In this document: piece by piece, positions 48,229 to 57,940 of the stretch
Position numbering within the stretch: position 1 is the first letter of the stretch
Layout: each line of letters opens with the position of its first letter
From: Xenorhabdus yunnanensis
Lineage (GTDB): Bacteria > Pseudomonadota > Gammaproteobacteria > Enterobacterales > Enterobacteriaceae
DNA: 64,000 nucleotides
Direction of reading: 5' to 3'
Assembly: GCF_028598805.1 (NCBI RefSeq)
Contig: NZ_JAQRFI010000015.1
Coordinates: forward strand, 1 to 64,000
The notes under the pieces: model-generated
Told to the model about the DNA's origin: nothing
Database searches by the model: none
What the model saw: the letters and a program-made list of their open reading frames with translations, nothing else
Position numbers and translations under genes: made by a program

Positions 48229-49352
48229 GTTGGGTATTCAGCCACCATAAGTCATGGGATTATTTATCCTCAACCTTCTCTTTTATCGCTGATATGAATG
48301 GTGTTCAGCAAGATCCCATTCACCATGCCGAAGGTGATGTCGCAATCCACACTCAAATGGTATTGGCGGCATTGGAGCTATTACCCGAATATTCATTATT
48401 GGCCCCGGAAGAACAGGAAATTCTTTGGACGGCGGCATTATTACATGATGTAGAGAAGCGTAGTACGACGCGGATAGATTGGGATGGACACATTATTTCT
48501 CCGGGACACGCCCGTAAAGGAGAATTAACGGCCAGAAAAATTCTGTTTCAGCAAATACCAACACCATTTGCAATACGGGAACAGATCGCCGCACTTGTGC
48601 GTTTCCATGGATTACCATTGTGGTTAATGGAAAAACCCAGTCCACAAAAGGCATTATTGGCGGCATCATTGCGTGTTGATACTTATTTGCTGGCTTTACT
48701 GGCAAAAGCAGATGTATTAGGGCGCACATGTCATGACGCACAGGAATTATTGGAACGTATTGAGCTGTTTGAGCTTTACTGCCGTGAACAGGGTTGCTGG
48801 CGGGAGTCACGGGTATTCTCATCTAGTGAGGCTTGTTTCCATTACTTTTTTACGGATAGTGAGCAGCCAGATTACCAGCCTTATGATAACTATGGCAGTC
48901 AGGTAACCTTGTTGTGCGGATTGCCGGGGATGGGTAAAGACCATTTTATCCAACTATATGGCGAAGGAATGCCTGTGATTAGTCTGGATGCGATTCGTCG
49001 CGAACATCAAATTAGTCCAGAAGATAAACATGCCAATGGTTGGGTTGTACAGCAAGCAAAGCAGCAAGCCAGAGATAAATTGCGTAGCAGGCAAAATTTC
49101 ATTTGGAATGCCACCAACCTGACAGAACAGATACGCCAGCAACTCATCAAATTATTTGTGAGTTATGATGCCCGAGTTAGGATTGTTTACATTGAACAAG
49201 ACTATAAACGTTGGCATAAACAGAACAGCAATCGTCAATATGCTGTACCGGATAAGGTGATGGATCGGATGCTTGGTAAGCTGGAGGTTCCGACACCGGA
49301 AGAGGCACATGAAGTTTGCTATTTCATTGACTCGGAGCTTTTGAATCGATAA
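48225..49352 (+). CDS. HD-domain / polynucleotide kinase fusion (RNA end-healing)
   Basis: 375 residues. The N-terminal HD phosphohydrolase is at about 33-180 (HAEGDVAIHTQMV and LLHDVEK), and the C-terminal P-loop kinase has Walker A CGLPGMGKDHF near 227-237, then NATNLTEQIRQQL and the lid-like KQNSNRQYAVPDKVMDRML. The layout matches HD-Pnk enzymes: the HD part removes 2',3'-cyclic or 3' phosphate and the kinase adds 5' phosphate. Coupled to the RNA ligase upstream. Substrate RNA unknown. Confidence 0.8.
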   Translation: MSWVFSHHKSWDYLSSTFSFIADMNGVQQDPIHHAEGDVAIHTQMVLAALELLPEYSLLAPEEQEILWTAALLHDVEKRSTTRIDWDGHIISPGHARKGELTARKILFQQIPTPFAIREQIAALVRFHGLPLWLMEKPSPQKALLAASLRVDTYLLALLAKADVLGRTCHDAQELLERIELFELYCREQGCWRESRVFSSSEACFHYFFTDSEQPDYQPYDNYGSQVTLLCGLPGMGKDHFIQLYGEGMPVISLDAIRREHQISPEDKHANGWVVQQAKQQARDKLRSRQNFIWNATNLTEQIRQQLIKLFVSYDARVRIVYIEQDYKRWHKQNSNRQYAVPDKVMDRMLGKLEVPTPEEAHEVCYFIDSELLNR

Positions 49353-49404
49353 CTACAGAATATATTTCTGGTGATTTCGCTGAAAAGATCTTATTGGAAA
49401 AGAT

Positions 49405-49440
49405 AGAAGGCTGTTGGAATTACGTAGCCTTCTATTTTAA
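49405..49440. terminator. Terminator between RNA-repair genes and dsbB-like gene
   Basis: AGAAGGCT (49405-49412) pairs with AGCCTTCT (49426-49433), followed by ATTTTAAT. Between convergent genes. Confidence 0.6.
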
Positions 49441-49459
49441 TGATTTCAGTATGAAAGAA

Positions 49460-50026
49460 TTACTTCTTTAGTAACTGATAGAACGTCGGGTTGTCATCAC
49501 ATTGTCCGCCGCCACATTCCAATATGGTAGAAACCAGATTGGCTGCAATTAAAAATGCGAACAAACCCATAGCAATTTTGCCTAATGGTGGTGGCGTGTA
49601 TTTTGCTGAATCAGTATTACCGATTTTCAGAGGCATAATAACCGCAATGGCAATGATCGTCAGAATAGACAGAATTGCGGCCCAAGTATAAAAATGCAGG
49701 CCGAAGAAAGTTGAACCATATCCCATATCTCCCGGCAGGATATGGAGAGAAACCTGACGCATGGCAACGAAACCAGTCACAATACAGCCGAGTAATGAGA
49801 GGCTATAATGGGCGTTTTTTATACCGAAGTAAATATTAAACAAAAAGCCGAAACCAATCATGATGATGCCTGCACGCTGCAATAAACATAATGGGCAGGG
49901 AAGTTCAAAACGCGCTAGCTGATAATAAAACGCGACTATCAAAATTACACTAATACCGAACAGACCGAGGATATTCAAGGCCATTGCGAGGTTAACATTA
50001 CGCGGTGCTGACATTGTATTATTCAT
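49460..50026 (-). CDS. DsbB-like disulfide bond formation protein
   Basis: 188 residues with four or five transmembrane helices. CPLCLLQRAG is the first DsbB-type CxxC pair. The second periplasmic pair is atypical: the C-terminus has LECGGGQCDDNP. It is a divergent DsbB-family member rather than the housekeeping enzyme. GGAGG lies five bases before the ATG. A DUF5993-type small membrane protein lies immediately upstream in the same operon. Confidence 0.75.
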   Translation of the reverse strand: MNNTMSAPRNVNLAMALNILGLFGISVILIVAFYYQLARFELPCPLCLLQRAGIIMIGFGFLFNIYFGIKNAHYSLSLLGCIVTGFVAMRQVSLHILPGDMGYGSTFFGLHFYTWAAILSILTIIAIAVIMPLKIGNTDSAKYTPPPLGKIAMGLFAFLIAANLVSTILECGGGQCDDNPTFYQLLKK

Positions 50027-50038
50027 TACGGCCTCCGA

Positions 50039-50197
50039 TTAAAAAGAAAGGTTTAATGCATCAGTTGCATGATATTTAAACCAAAATACCGTGATGATGA
50101 ATAAAGCAAACCAAAGCGTATATGTCAGCTTTTTTTTGCCAGTAATGACAGTGACGATTGTAACTAGCGCAATTAAGAACGGTAAAAACATATACAT
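50039..50197 (-). CDS. DUF5993-like small membrane protein
   Basis: 52 residues, start at 50197 with GGAGA ahead. Two hydrophobic segments (FLPFLIALVTIVTVITG and LWFALFIITVFWF) end in KYHATDALNLSF, the typical DUF5993 C-terminus. Such genes are regularly found directly before DsbB-like genes, suggesting a partner or assembly role. Function unknown. Confidence 0.7.
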   Translation of the reverse strand: MYMFLPFLIALVTIVTVITGKKKLTYTLWFALFIITVFWFKYHATDALNLSF

Positions 50198-50378
50198 GTT
50201 TAATCTCCATTATAAATTTAAAGAATATGTTATGCCATTTTGGCATTGATGCATTGGTAATATGATCATTAATAATATTAGGTCAACCATATATTATGAG
50301 ATCATCAGATAGATTATTTCACTAACCCTTTCGCTCTACAGGAAGTTTAGCTGTGAGCGGAAAACAAGCTTGTTATTA

Positions 50379-50573
50379 CTAATAATTGGTTAGTTGCATG
50401 ATTTTCTGACTGAGATGTTTTTCCTCATTTTCTAACTGGCTAACTATATTTTCTAACCGCCTGACTTTAGCGTTAAGAACGTTAAGTTTATTGTTTATTT
50501 CTATGATTTTATGGATTATTTTGAAATTTTGATGTCGATTTTTTTGGGAAGGAGAGATATTGTTTTTTGCCAT
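50379..50573 (-). CDS. Small coiled-coil protein, hypothetical
   Basis: 64 residues, rich in Lys, Asn and Gln. Residues 20-60 show a heptad pattern (KIIEINNKLNVLNAKVRRLE, ENEEKHLSQKIMQL), so a coiled coil is likely. GAGG occurs about 11 bases before the ATG. No family recognised; low-GC surroundings leave real doubt that it is expressed. Confidence 0.4.
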   Translation of the reverse strand: MAKNNISPSQKNRHQNFKIIHKIIEINNKLNVLNAKVRRLENIVSQLENEEKHLSQKIMQLTNY

Positions 50574-50733
50574 TAGACAGTTAACCTCAATGTGATTTTT
50601 AGCGCTATCAGGCCGTATTTATTTGAATCTTGAATATAGCGTAATCATAGAACACATCTAGTAAACTGCAATACAACAGAAAGATAAATAATCTGCCTTT
50701 AATATTTTATTGAGCCGAAAGAGGAAAAGTACA

Positions 50734-50825
50734 AATCTAATCCCCGTTTACACGGGGAACACGTGGTTTTTCACCACAAAGATAAATATTCTGCCGGTTT
50801 ATCCCCGTACATAGCAACGGGGAAG
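50734..50825. CRISPR. One-spacer CRISPR remnant (type I-E-like repeats)
   Basis: Two degenerate repeats of the type I-E class: TAATCCCCGTTTACACGGGG-AACAC ending at 50762, and CGGTTTATCCCCGTACATAG then CAACGGGGAAG from 50795. Exactly 32 bases lie between them (50763-50794), the type I-E spacer length. Both repeats are damaged (5' end of the first, 2-base insertion in the second). The spacer starts with a GTGGT/ACCAC hairpin. No cas genes are in the window, so it is an orphan relic. Confidence 0.55.
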
Positions 50826-50919
50826 AAAAATTGAATAATGTGCTTTAAATCCTAAGCCACTATTCAGAAAGATCATCGTATCATGAGAAAGATAATAGTA
50901 CCAAAATAGAACATTATTC

Positions 50920-53751
50920 TCACTTAGGTTGTAGTATCGGCTTCAAAAAACGAGCAGTGTGAGATTTTTCGCACTGGGCCACTTCTTCTGGTGTTCCCGA
51001 TACTAGTATCTTACCGCCACCGCTGCCGCCTTCAGGGCCAAGGTCGACAATCCAGTCAGCCGTTTTGATGACATCCAGATTATGCTCGATGACAACAATG
51101 GTATTTCCTTGATCCCGTAGTTGATGCAGAACAGACAGCAATTGCTGAATATCCGCAAAATGCAGGCCAGTTGTTGGCTCATCAAGGATATACAGGGTCT
51201 GGCCTGTACCCCGTTTGGATAATTCCCGCGCGAGTTTTACCCGTTGTGCTTCCCCGCCTGAAAGTGTTGTTGCAGATTGCCCCAGACGAATATAGGAGAG
51301 GCCAACATCTATCAAGGTTTGTAGCTTGCGGGCAAGAGCCGGGACTGCATCGAAAAATTCACAGGCCTCTTCAATGGTCATATTCAGCACTTCATTAATA
51401 TTCTTACCTTTATATTTGATTTCCAGCGTTTCGCGGTTGTAACGCTTGCCTTTGCATTGATCGCAAGACACATAAACATCAGGCAAGAAGTGCATCTCAA
51501 CTTTAATTACGCCATCACCCTGACAGGCTTCACAGCGTCCACCTTTAACGTTGAAACTGAAACGCCCCGGCGTATAACCACGGGTTCGGGATTCAGGAAC
51601 TCCAGAGAATAATTCCCTTACTGGGGTGAACACGCCAGTATAAGTAGCAGGGTTTGAGCGAGGAGTTCTGCCAATCGGGCTTTGGTCGATATCGATCACT
51701 TTATCAAAGTGCTCAAGACCTTGGATATCGATGTAAGGTGCAGGAGTAATATTTGTTGCCCCATTGAGCTGGCGCTGTGCTATAGGGAACAACGTATCGT
51801 TGATCAACGTTGATTTGCCGGAACCAGAAACACCAGTGATACAAGTAAACAAGCCAACAGGCAGTTTTAATGTCACCTTTTTCAGATTATTACCTTTTGC
51901 GCCAATCAATTTCAGCATTTTGTCTGGATTGGCTGGCACACGCCGCTCTGGAATGGCAATCTTGCGTTCACCACTCAGGTATTTGCCTGTGAGGGATTTT
52001 TGGCTTCCCATAATATCGGCTATAGTGCCTTCGGCAACAATCTCACCACCATGCACACCCGCTCCTGGCCCGATATCAATAATATGATCAGCCGCACGGA
52101 TGGCGTCTTCGTCATGTTCGACTACGATAACGGTATTGCCCAAATTGCGCAGATGCAGCAGCGTTTCCAGCAAACGCTCATTATCCCGTTGATGCAGACC
52201 AATGGAAGGTTCATCCAGCACATACATTACACCAACAAGACCAGCACCAATCTGGCTCGCCAGACGGATACGCTGTGCTTCCCCGCCAGAAAGGGTTTCT
52301 GCTGAACGAGAGAGAGTCAGATAATTCAATCCAACGTTAACCAAGAATTTCAGACGATCATGGATCTCTTTCAGGACTTTTTCGGCAATTTTGGCTCGTT
52401 GTCCACTCAATTTGATATTTTGGAAAAACTCCATCGCATGACCGATGCTGAAATCCGAAATTTGCGGCAGCGTGGTATTTCCGATAAAAACATGACGTGC
52501 TTCTTGACGCAATCGAGTTCCGTCGCAAGAAACACAGGAGCGATTGCTGATATATTTTGCCAACTCTTCCCGTACTGAGGTGGATTCCGTCTCTTTATAG
52601 CGGCGTTCCATATTATGCAAAACACCTTCAAACGGATGGTTACGCACGGTCACATCGCCACGGTCATTGGTGTATTTGAATTCGATAGACTCTTTGTCTG
52701 AACCGTATAAAACCGCTTTTCGAATGGCTGGGCTTAACTGATTAAATGATGCTTCGATATCGAATTTGTAGTGTTCAGCCAGTGATTTCAGCATCTGGAA
52801 ATAATAGAAATTACGGCGATCCCAACCGCGGATTGCACCACCTGCAAGGGAAATATCTTCATTCTGAACAACACGCTCGGGATCGAAAAATTGCTGAACG
52901 CCTAAGCCGTCACAAGTTGGGCAAGCACCAGCGGGATTGTTGAAGGAAAACAGGCGTGGCTCCAGCTCGCTCATACTATAGCCACATATTGAACAGGCAA
53001 AATTGGCGGAGAAAACCAGTTCCTCGGCCTGAGTATCATCCATATTGGCAATAACGGCAGTACCACCGGAAAGCTCCAACGCAGTTTCGAGTGATTCCGC
53101 CAATCGTTGAGCGAGGTCAGCACGTACTTTGAAACGGTCGATGACGACTTCGATAGTATGTTTTTTCTGTAATTCGAGTTTTGGTGGATCGGAAAGATCA
53201 CATACTTCACCATCAATACGGGTGCGGATATAGCCTTGTGCCGCGAGATTATCCAGCAGCTTGGCATGCTCGCCCTTACGCTCTTTGACGACAGGCGCCA
53301 GTAGCATCAGGCGTTGACCTTCCGGCAGTGTCAGAACGTTATCCACCATCTGGCTGATCGTCTGTGCCGCCAGCGTAATATCGTGTTCAGGGCAGCGCGG
53401 TTCGCCCACTCGTGCAAATAGCAAGCGGAGATAATCGTGAATTTCAGTTATTGTTCCGACGGTAGATCGCGGGTTATGGGAAGTAGACTTTTGCTCAATA
53501 GAAATGGCCGGTGATAGCCCCTCAATATGATCGACATCCGGTTTTTCCATCAGTGACAAAAATTGGCGGGCATATGCAGAGAGTGATTCAACATAGCGGC
53601 GTTGCCCCTCTGCATACAGGGTATCGAAAGCCAGAGATGACTTACCGGAGCCAGATAGCCCAGTAATGACTATTAGCTTGTCACGGGGAATTATTAAATT
53701 GATATTCTTGAGATTATGGGTGCGGGCGCCCCGAACTTCGATGTTATCCAT
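50920..53751 (-). CDS. uvrA: UvrABC excinuclease subunit A
   Basis: Damage-recognition ATPase of nucleotide excision repair. 943 residues (E. coli 940). Two ABC modules: Walker [15 protein letters not shown] near 31 and [14 protein letters not shown] near 640, and two signature motifs [12 protein letters not shown] and [12 protein letters not shown]. Zinc fingers CSICGYSM...CPTCDG and CEACQGDG...CDQCKGK. Divergent from ssb with an SOS box between, as in E. coli. Confidence 0.97.
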   Translation of the reverse strand: MDNIEVRGARTHNLKNINLIIPRDKLIVITGLSGSGKSSLAFDTLYAEGQRRYVESLSAYARQFLSLMEKPDVDHIEGLSPAISIEQKSTSHNPRSTVGTITEIHDYLRLLFARVGEPRCPEHDITLAAQTISQMVDNVLTLPEGQRLMLLAPVVKERKGEHAKLLDNLAAQGYIRTRIDGEVCDLSDPPKLELQKKHTIEVVIDRFKVRADLAQRLAESLETALELSGGTAVIANMDDTQAEELVFSANFACSICGYSMSELEPRLFSFNNPAGACPTCDGLGVQQFFDPERVVQNEDISLAGGAIRGWDRRNFYYFQMLKSLAEHYKFDIEASFNQLSPAIRKAVLYGSDKESIEFKYTNDRGDVTVRNHPFEGVLHNMERRYKETESTSVREELAKYISNRSCVSCDGTRLRQEARHVFIGNTTLPQISDFSIGHAMEFFQNIKLSGQRAKIAEKVLKEIHDRLKFLVNVGLNYLTLSRSAETLSGGEAQRIRLASQIGAGLVGVMYVLDEPSIGLHQRDNERLLETLLHLRNLGNTVIVVEHDEDAIRAADHIIDIGPGAGVHGGEIVAEGTIADIMGSQKSLTGKYLSGERKIAIPERRVPANPDKMLKLIGAKGNNLKKVTLKLPVGLFTCITGVSGSGKSTLINDTLFPIAQRQLNGATNITPAPYIDIQGLEHFDKVIDIDQSPIGRTPRSNPATYTGVFTPVRELFSGVPESRTRGYTPGRFSFNVKGGRCEACQGDGVIKVEMHFLPDVYVSCDQCKGKRYNRETLEIKYKGKNINEVLNMTIEEACEFFDAVPALARKLQTLIDVGLSYIRLGQSATTLSGGEAQRVKLARELSKRGTGQTLYILDEPTTGLHFADIQQLLSVLHQLRDQGNTIVVIEHNLDVIKTADWIVDLGPEGGSGGGKILVSGTPEEVAQCEKSHTARFLKPILQPK

Positions 53752-53772
53752 ATACCACTTCCCAGATTATTG

Positions 53773-53805
53773 ATAGTGCAAAACTCTATTTATAGTGCAA
53801 AACTC
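53773..53805. repeat. 14-bp direct repeat in the uvrA-ssb promoter region
   Basis: ATAGTGCAAAACTC occurs at 53773-53786 and 53792-53805, period 19. Close to uvrA transcription start signals; may be simple duplication. Confidence 0.65.
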
Positions 53806-53834
53806 ATAAACGCGTCATTATTGCACAAACATTG

Positions 53835-53850
53835 CTGAATGGATATACAG
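53835..53850. promoter_or_regulatory. LexA (SOS) box between uvrA and ssb
   Basis: CTGAATGGATATACAG fits CTG-N10-CAG and nearly equals the E. coli uvrA-ssb box (CTGAATGAATATACAG). It should make uvrA, and partly ssb, DNA-damage inducible. Confidence 0.88.
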
Positions 53851-54021
53851 TGTTTAATGGAGAATTATACTGTAACCATGATAATGTAAAGTACGATGAG
53901 CTTCGCAAAGTATAATATAACGGCTCTCTGTTTAAACTTAGTCCTCGCATGGTAAACTACTTCGCTTATAATTAGAGAATTCTATTTTTTAGCAAAATTC
54001 ATTTCATCAGGAGTATTCCCA

Positions 54022-54540
54022 ATGGCCAGCAGAGGCGTAAACAAAGTTATTTTAGTGGGTAATTTGGGGCAGGACCCGGAAGTTCGCTATATGCCGAATG
54101 GCGGTGCAGTCACCAACATTACTCTGGCAACGTCTGAGAGCTGGCGTGACAAGCAAACCGGTGAGATGAGAGAGAAAACCGAATGGCATCGCGTAGTGAT
54201 ATTCGGTAAATTGGCAGAAGTCGCCGGTGAATACCTGCGCAAAGGCTCTCAGGTTTATATCGAAGGTTCTTTACAGACTCGCAAATGGCAGGATCAGAGT
54301 GGTCAAGATCGTTATACCACGGAAGTTGCGGTCAATCCTATCGGCGGCACCATGCAAATGCTGGGCAGCCGCGGCAGTGCAGCAAGCCAAGATGCACCAG
54401 CACAAGGTGGTTGGGGACAACCACAGCAGCCACAAGCATCTCAGCAATTCAGCGGCGGCGCTCCGTCTCGCCCGGCACAGTCTCCTGCGCCACAGAGCAA
54501 TGAGCCACCAATGGATTTCGATGATGACATTCCGTTCTAA
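54022..54540 (+). CDS. ssb: Single-stranded DNA-binding protein
   Basis: 172 residues. OB-fold domain about 1-112 ([38 protein letters not shown]), then a Gln/Pro/Gly-rich linker and the acidic tail MDFDDDIPF that recruits partner proteins. GGAG precedes the ATG. Confidence 0.97.
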   Translation: MASRGVNKVILVGNLGQDPEVRYMPNGGAVTNITLATSESWRDKQTGEMREKTEWHRVVIFGKLAEVAGEYLRKGSQVYIEGSLQTRKWQDQSGQDRYTTEVAVNPIGGTMQMLGSRGSAASQDAPAQGGWGQPQQPQASQQFSGGAPSRPAQSPAPQSNEPPMDFDDDIPF

Positions 54541-54579
54541 CGTTTACTAAGAGCATTTAGGTAAGTTTCTGTCTATAAG

Positions 54580-54604
54580 ACCCCGTTTATACGGGGTTTT
54601 TTTG
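54580..54604 (+). terminator. ssb terminator
   Basis: ACCCCGT (54580-54586), loop TTAT, ACGGGGT (54591-54597), then T7. Canonical. Confidence 0.93.
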
Positions 54605-54700
54605 TGCTTACATAATATTTTTTATCGATTTTTTGGTATAAATAGGTTTATTGGCTACCTTTGGAAAGTGGGATGGGTTTTTCGTAGGGATTACCATTAT

Positions 54701-54981
54701 ATAAGAAAGGTTCTTACGGTATTGGTTTTATCATTGTTTTTAGTTAGATGTGGTGAGCTGAAGCTTGATGCTTCAAGCAATACAGCAATGAAAGAATCCA
54801 TTCAGAAAATAAATCAGGAATTGTCATCAGAAGACCGAGTGAAGTTCAAAAAACAATAGAGGTGACTATATTCAAAGTCGGTTTTTCTAATGCTGATAAA
54901 GCCCAAAAGATTCAAAAGTTCAAAGCAGCACTTTATGGCAAAACGGCCAAAGAAATCATAGAAATGGGTGAGAAGAAGTAA
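54701..54981 (+). pseudogene. Decayed small lipoprotein gene (DUF6694-like)
   Basis: RKVLTVLVLSLFLVRCGE resembles a lipoprotein signal peptide, and KLDASSNTAMKESIQKINQEL matches a small lipoprotein family. Three lesions: the expected start codon reads ATA (54701), the residue before the lipobox cysteine is Arg rather than Gly, and a one-base deletion near 54848 shifts the frame. The other frame continues as QKTIEVTIFKVGFSNADKAQ to a TAA at 54981. A dead gene. Confidence 0.65.
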
Positions 54982-55090
54982 ATAAGCCTTAAGAGGAGCT
55001 TTTCTCTTCATATACAGTTTGTAAAACTCATTGCACCATAGATGCAATAATGTACAATGCAATACAAACGTAATTACATTTGAGGATACT

Positions 55091-55345
55091 ATGAGTACGA
55101 TTCAGATAAGAGTAGATGAAGAACTTAAAGAGAGTGCGTATCGGGCATTTGATAAACTGAACCTGTCACCCTCCGATGCATTGCGACTCTTTCTGCGTTA
55201 TGTAGCAGAAAATGAAAAACTGCCGTTCGCGGAAGTATCCGTGATGGTCTCGGAACACGATGAGGATGAGGACATTCTAGAAGTAGTACGTGATCGCCTA
55301 AAAAATTCCGCTAAACGAATTCGGGTAAATCTCGATGACATTTAG
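55091..55345 (+). CDS. RelB/DinJ-family antitoxin
   Basis: 84 residues from the ATG at 55091 with TGAGGA ahead. MSTIQIRVDEELKESAYRAFDKLNLSPSDALRLFLRYVAEN is the RelB/DinJ ribbon-helix-helix domain; the acidic tail wraps the toxin. Its stop overlaps the toxin start by 11 bases. ATGCAAT/ATTGCA repeats upstream (55030-55065) may be the autoregulatory operator. Confidence 0.88.
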   Translation: MSTIQIRVDEELKESAYRAFDKLNLSPSDALRLFLRYVAENEKLPFAEVSVMVSEHDEDEDILEVVRDRLKNSAKRIRVNLDDI

Positions 55346-55628
55346 TATTGAATTTGACGAACGTGCTTTAAAAGAGTGGCAAAAGCTTGATAAAAGTATA
55401 CGTGAGCAGTTTAAAAAGAAGCTGCGAAAGCTACAAGGTAACCCTTATGTTGAGTCAGCTAGATTGCACGGAGAGTTATCTGGCTGCTTTAAAATAAAAC
55501 TTCGTTCTTCGGGATTTCGTCTTGTCTACCAAGTGATAGACGAAGAGATTGTGATATGGGTCATAGCTGTAGGTAAAAGGGAGGCTTCAAAAGCTTATAA
55601 AATGGCCAGCGATCGCATTGCGCCATAA
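55335..55628 (+). CDS. RelE-family mRNA interferase toxin
   Basis: 97 residues. FDERALKEWQKLDKSIREQFKKKLRKLQ then LHGELSGCFKIKLRSSGFRLVYQV and VIAVGKREASKAY are typical RelE features, with the conserved Lys/Arg and C-terminal catalytic residues. RelE cleaves mRNA on the ribosome. Complete and in frame, so the module is probably functional. Confidence 0.9.
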   Translation: MTFSIEFDERALKEWQKLDKSIREQFKKKLRKLQGNPYVESARLHGELSGCFKIKLRSSGFRLVYQVIDEEIVIWVIAVGKREASKAYKMASDRIAP

Positions 55629-55709
55629 GTCATAGGGTTATAATAACAAGTATTTTGCAGGAGCTTTTTACTGGGAGAAATGTGGATAGCTTCGTTCATA
55701 CATAAAACA

Positions 55710-56312
55710 GGTCATGATACCAATTTATTGATAGTGATGAATGTTTAAATAATACCCTATGACCCTGTCATGTATTTCGATGGATTTTGAAAAAGACAAC
55801 GTTTTGCGAGTCAGTCTTGCTAAATGTTGACGAAGATTCAGATTATGTCTCTCTATGCGTTGTGTATAACGCTTACTGACCACATGCAGCTTCCCCGCCA
55901 GTGTTTTTTCATCGCTTCTCCAGCCATCGGTCATAGAGATCACAATGTTGAAGGGAGCCAGTAGCGCCATCAGACGCATCAATGTTTTCTTTGTTCTTGG
56001 GTCAAAAACGTGGGCGATCACTTTCCGTCTGATCTGGCCGTAAGCATAAAAGAGCCAACGGGGCTGATTCTTTGACTTCACATACGACCACTGCTCATCC
56101 ATTTCGCAACAGACAATCACTTCAGTGCCGGGAGCAATGGCTTCTGTTACCGATTTGGGTCTGAGCTTTTTAAATGGCGAAGGACAGTATTCAGACCAAT
56201 CCCCATCACACGCACTGTCGCCCGGCATCCCATTCCATTACCGATAATACAAAGCTTTAATATGCTCATTTGATACCCCAGTAACAGTATGATGTTAACA
56301 AAAATACTGGGG
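55710..56312 (-). mobile_element. Truncated IS1-family element
   Basis: The left end, GGTCATGATACCAATTTATT (55710), resembles the IS1 terminal repeat. Inside is an InsB-type transposase. On the other side only the last 25 or so codons of InsA remain ([17 protein letters not shown]), and no matching IS1 end is found. A CCCCAGTA / TACTGGGG hairpin (56276-56312) marks the broken side. Confidence 0.75.
55725..56269 (-). pseudogene. IS1 transposase, 5'-truncated (InsA tail + InsB)
   Basis: The InsB frame (55725-56228) keeps the DDE core: [52 protein letters not shown] and the C-terminal NIHHYQ. InsA is reduced to its helix-turn-helix tail, ending at 56147. The InsA zinc finger is missing, so no full InsAB' fusion can be made and the element is not autonomous. 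Confidence 0.8.
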
Positions 56313-56681
56313 TTAGCTTAAGAAGAACAGCATGAAGCACTTTGATGCAAATCAAGAATCACACTGAATATCAGAAAATTTTTTCTCAAGAAACTGACTT
56401 ATATCATTAAAGATCTGTATTAATAAAAGTGACTGACGATGCCTTTTAATCATTTAACAAAATATAAAATTGATCGATCTTGCTCTTCACCTCGGTGTTT
56501 AACTATTTCATTGCGTTTATCTTGCATCAAGATATTCAAATTAGTTGCATGTACGTCTTCGGCTATGTGATCTATGCATAAGACACCCATGCTAAATATC
56601 GCTTATATTTTTCAACAGAAAATCAAACAAATAAATAGCATGAGCAGATATAAATATATTGAGGTTATTTACCCAATATAT
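56313..56681. other. Spacer between IS1 remnant and glk
   Basis: About 370 AT-rich bases downstream of glk. No open frame with a start signal, no clear hairpin or repeat seen. Confidence 0.5.
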
Positions 56682-57650
56682 TTACTCAATTGCTTTACCC
56701 AACGATTGTCGGATATAAGAACCTGCCCCCAGTAACCCGGGTTTATCATGGGTAATCAGATACACGGGAATATCCTGCAAATAACTCGTAAATCGGCCTT
56801 TGCTTTCAAATCCCTGCCGAAAGCCTGATTTTTGGAAGAAATCAAGGAAACGTGGAACGATCCCACCTGCAATGTACACGCCACCAAATGCACCAATATT
56901 CAGCGCCAAGTTTCCGCCAAAGCGCCCTAATGCTGAACAAAAGAGTTCCAGCGCCTGTTTGCAGGTAGGGCAATTTCCGCTTAGAGCAAGGTCGGAAATA
57001 TCGCGTGGGGTAAGCTCTTCTGCGGGTTGACCGTTCAACTTCATTAAAGCACGATAAATATTCACCAAGCCAGGCCCGGAAAGGACACGTTCGGCGGAGA
57101 CATGATCATATTCTTCCCGTAGTACACTCAACATATGATCTTCTTCTGTGCTGTCCGGTGCGAAATCTACATGACCACCTTCACCGGGCAGGCTCATCCA
57201 TTGGTTTCCTGTGTGAATCAGATGGGCGACACCTAATCCAGTACCTGCCCCATAAACCGCGATGGGACGCTTGGCTTGAGGTTGCTTTCCACCAATCTGA
57301 ATCACATCATCAGCTCCCAGAACCGGAATAGCGAGGGAAACAGCGGTAAAATCGTTAATCACCTCAAAACGTTCCCATCCCAGAGACGCTTTCATTTGGC
57401 TAACGGAAAAACGCCAACTGTGGTTGGTCATGCTGATAATATCATCCGTCACCGGACAGGCAATGGCGATGCAACCATAATTGACTTCACAGTTTTGCTG
57501 TTTCAGGTACTGGCGGATAACAATTTCAAGCGATGCATAATACGCACAGGGATAGACTTCGACTGCGCTCAGTTGCCCAGTATCCACATCACATAATGCC
57601 AGTCGTGCATTTGTACCGCCGATATCGCCTACCAGGGCGTAAGTTGTCAT
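56682..57650 (-). CDS. glk: Glucokinase
   Basis: Phosphorylates free intracellular glucose with ATP. 322 residues (E. coli 321). [14 protein letters not shown] is the phosphate loop; [20 protein letters not shown] and [12 protein letters not shown] bind sugar and ATP. GGAGA precedes the ATG. Not at this place in E. coli, so relocated. Confidence 0.95.
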   Translation of the reverse strand: MTTYALVGDIGGTNARLALCDVDTGQLSAVEVYPCAYYASLEIVIRQYLKQQNCEVNYGCIAIACPVTDDIISMTNHSWRFSVSQMKASLGWERFEVINDFTAVSLAIPVLGADDVIQIGGKQPQAKRPIAVYGAGTGLGVAHLIHTGNQWMSLPGEGGHVDFAPDSTEEDHMLSVLREEYDHVSAERVLSGPGLVNIYRALMKLNGQPAEELTPRDISDLALSGNCPTCKQALELFCSALGRFGGNLALNIGAFGGVYIAGGIVPRFLDFFQKSGFRQGFESKGRFTSYLQDIPVYLITHDKPGLLGAGSYIRQSLGKAIE

Positions 57651-57681
57651 GGTGTATCTCCTTAAGTCTTACAGAATGCTC

Positions 57682-57808
57682 TATACCCTTCGTATTTCAA
57701 GTTGCCTCTTTGTTGGCTGCGCTCACTCGCCCCGGTCACATAGTTATCTATACTTCCGGGGATTCGCTCCCTTGCCGCCGCGACGCATCTTGAAATTCAT
57801 TGGGTATA
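57682..57808. repeat. ERIC (enterobacterial repetitive intergenic consensus) element
   Basis: Exactly 127 bases bounded by inverted TATACCC / GGGTATA and TTTCAAGTTGC / CATCTTGAAAT. The core CTCACTCGCCCCGGTCACAT and TTCCGGGGATTCGCTC correspond to the ERIC2 and ERIC1R primer regions. Intergenic, between glk and ybiU. Confidence 0.88.
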
Positions 57809-57940
57809 TATCCTAATGAACCAGTCAAAAGTCGAATTGAGGGGATTTTACACAAGGTCAGGCGCAAAGGCCGCATAAAAATATATCGATATTTCAGAGG
57901 AACCTAATACCGACAGAGCCATCGGTGCCAGATTAGCAGC

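Noticed and set aside
50734-50765. Simple terminator for uvrA or the small coiled-coil gene
   Set aside because: CCCCGTTTACACGGGG is hairpin-like but has no T-run, and a second similar unit follows at the exact type I-E spacing, so a CRISPR relic is preferred.
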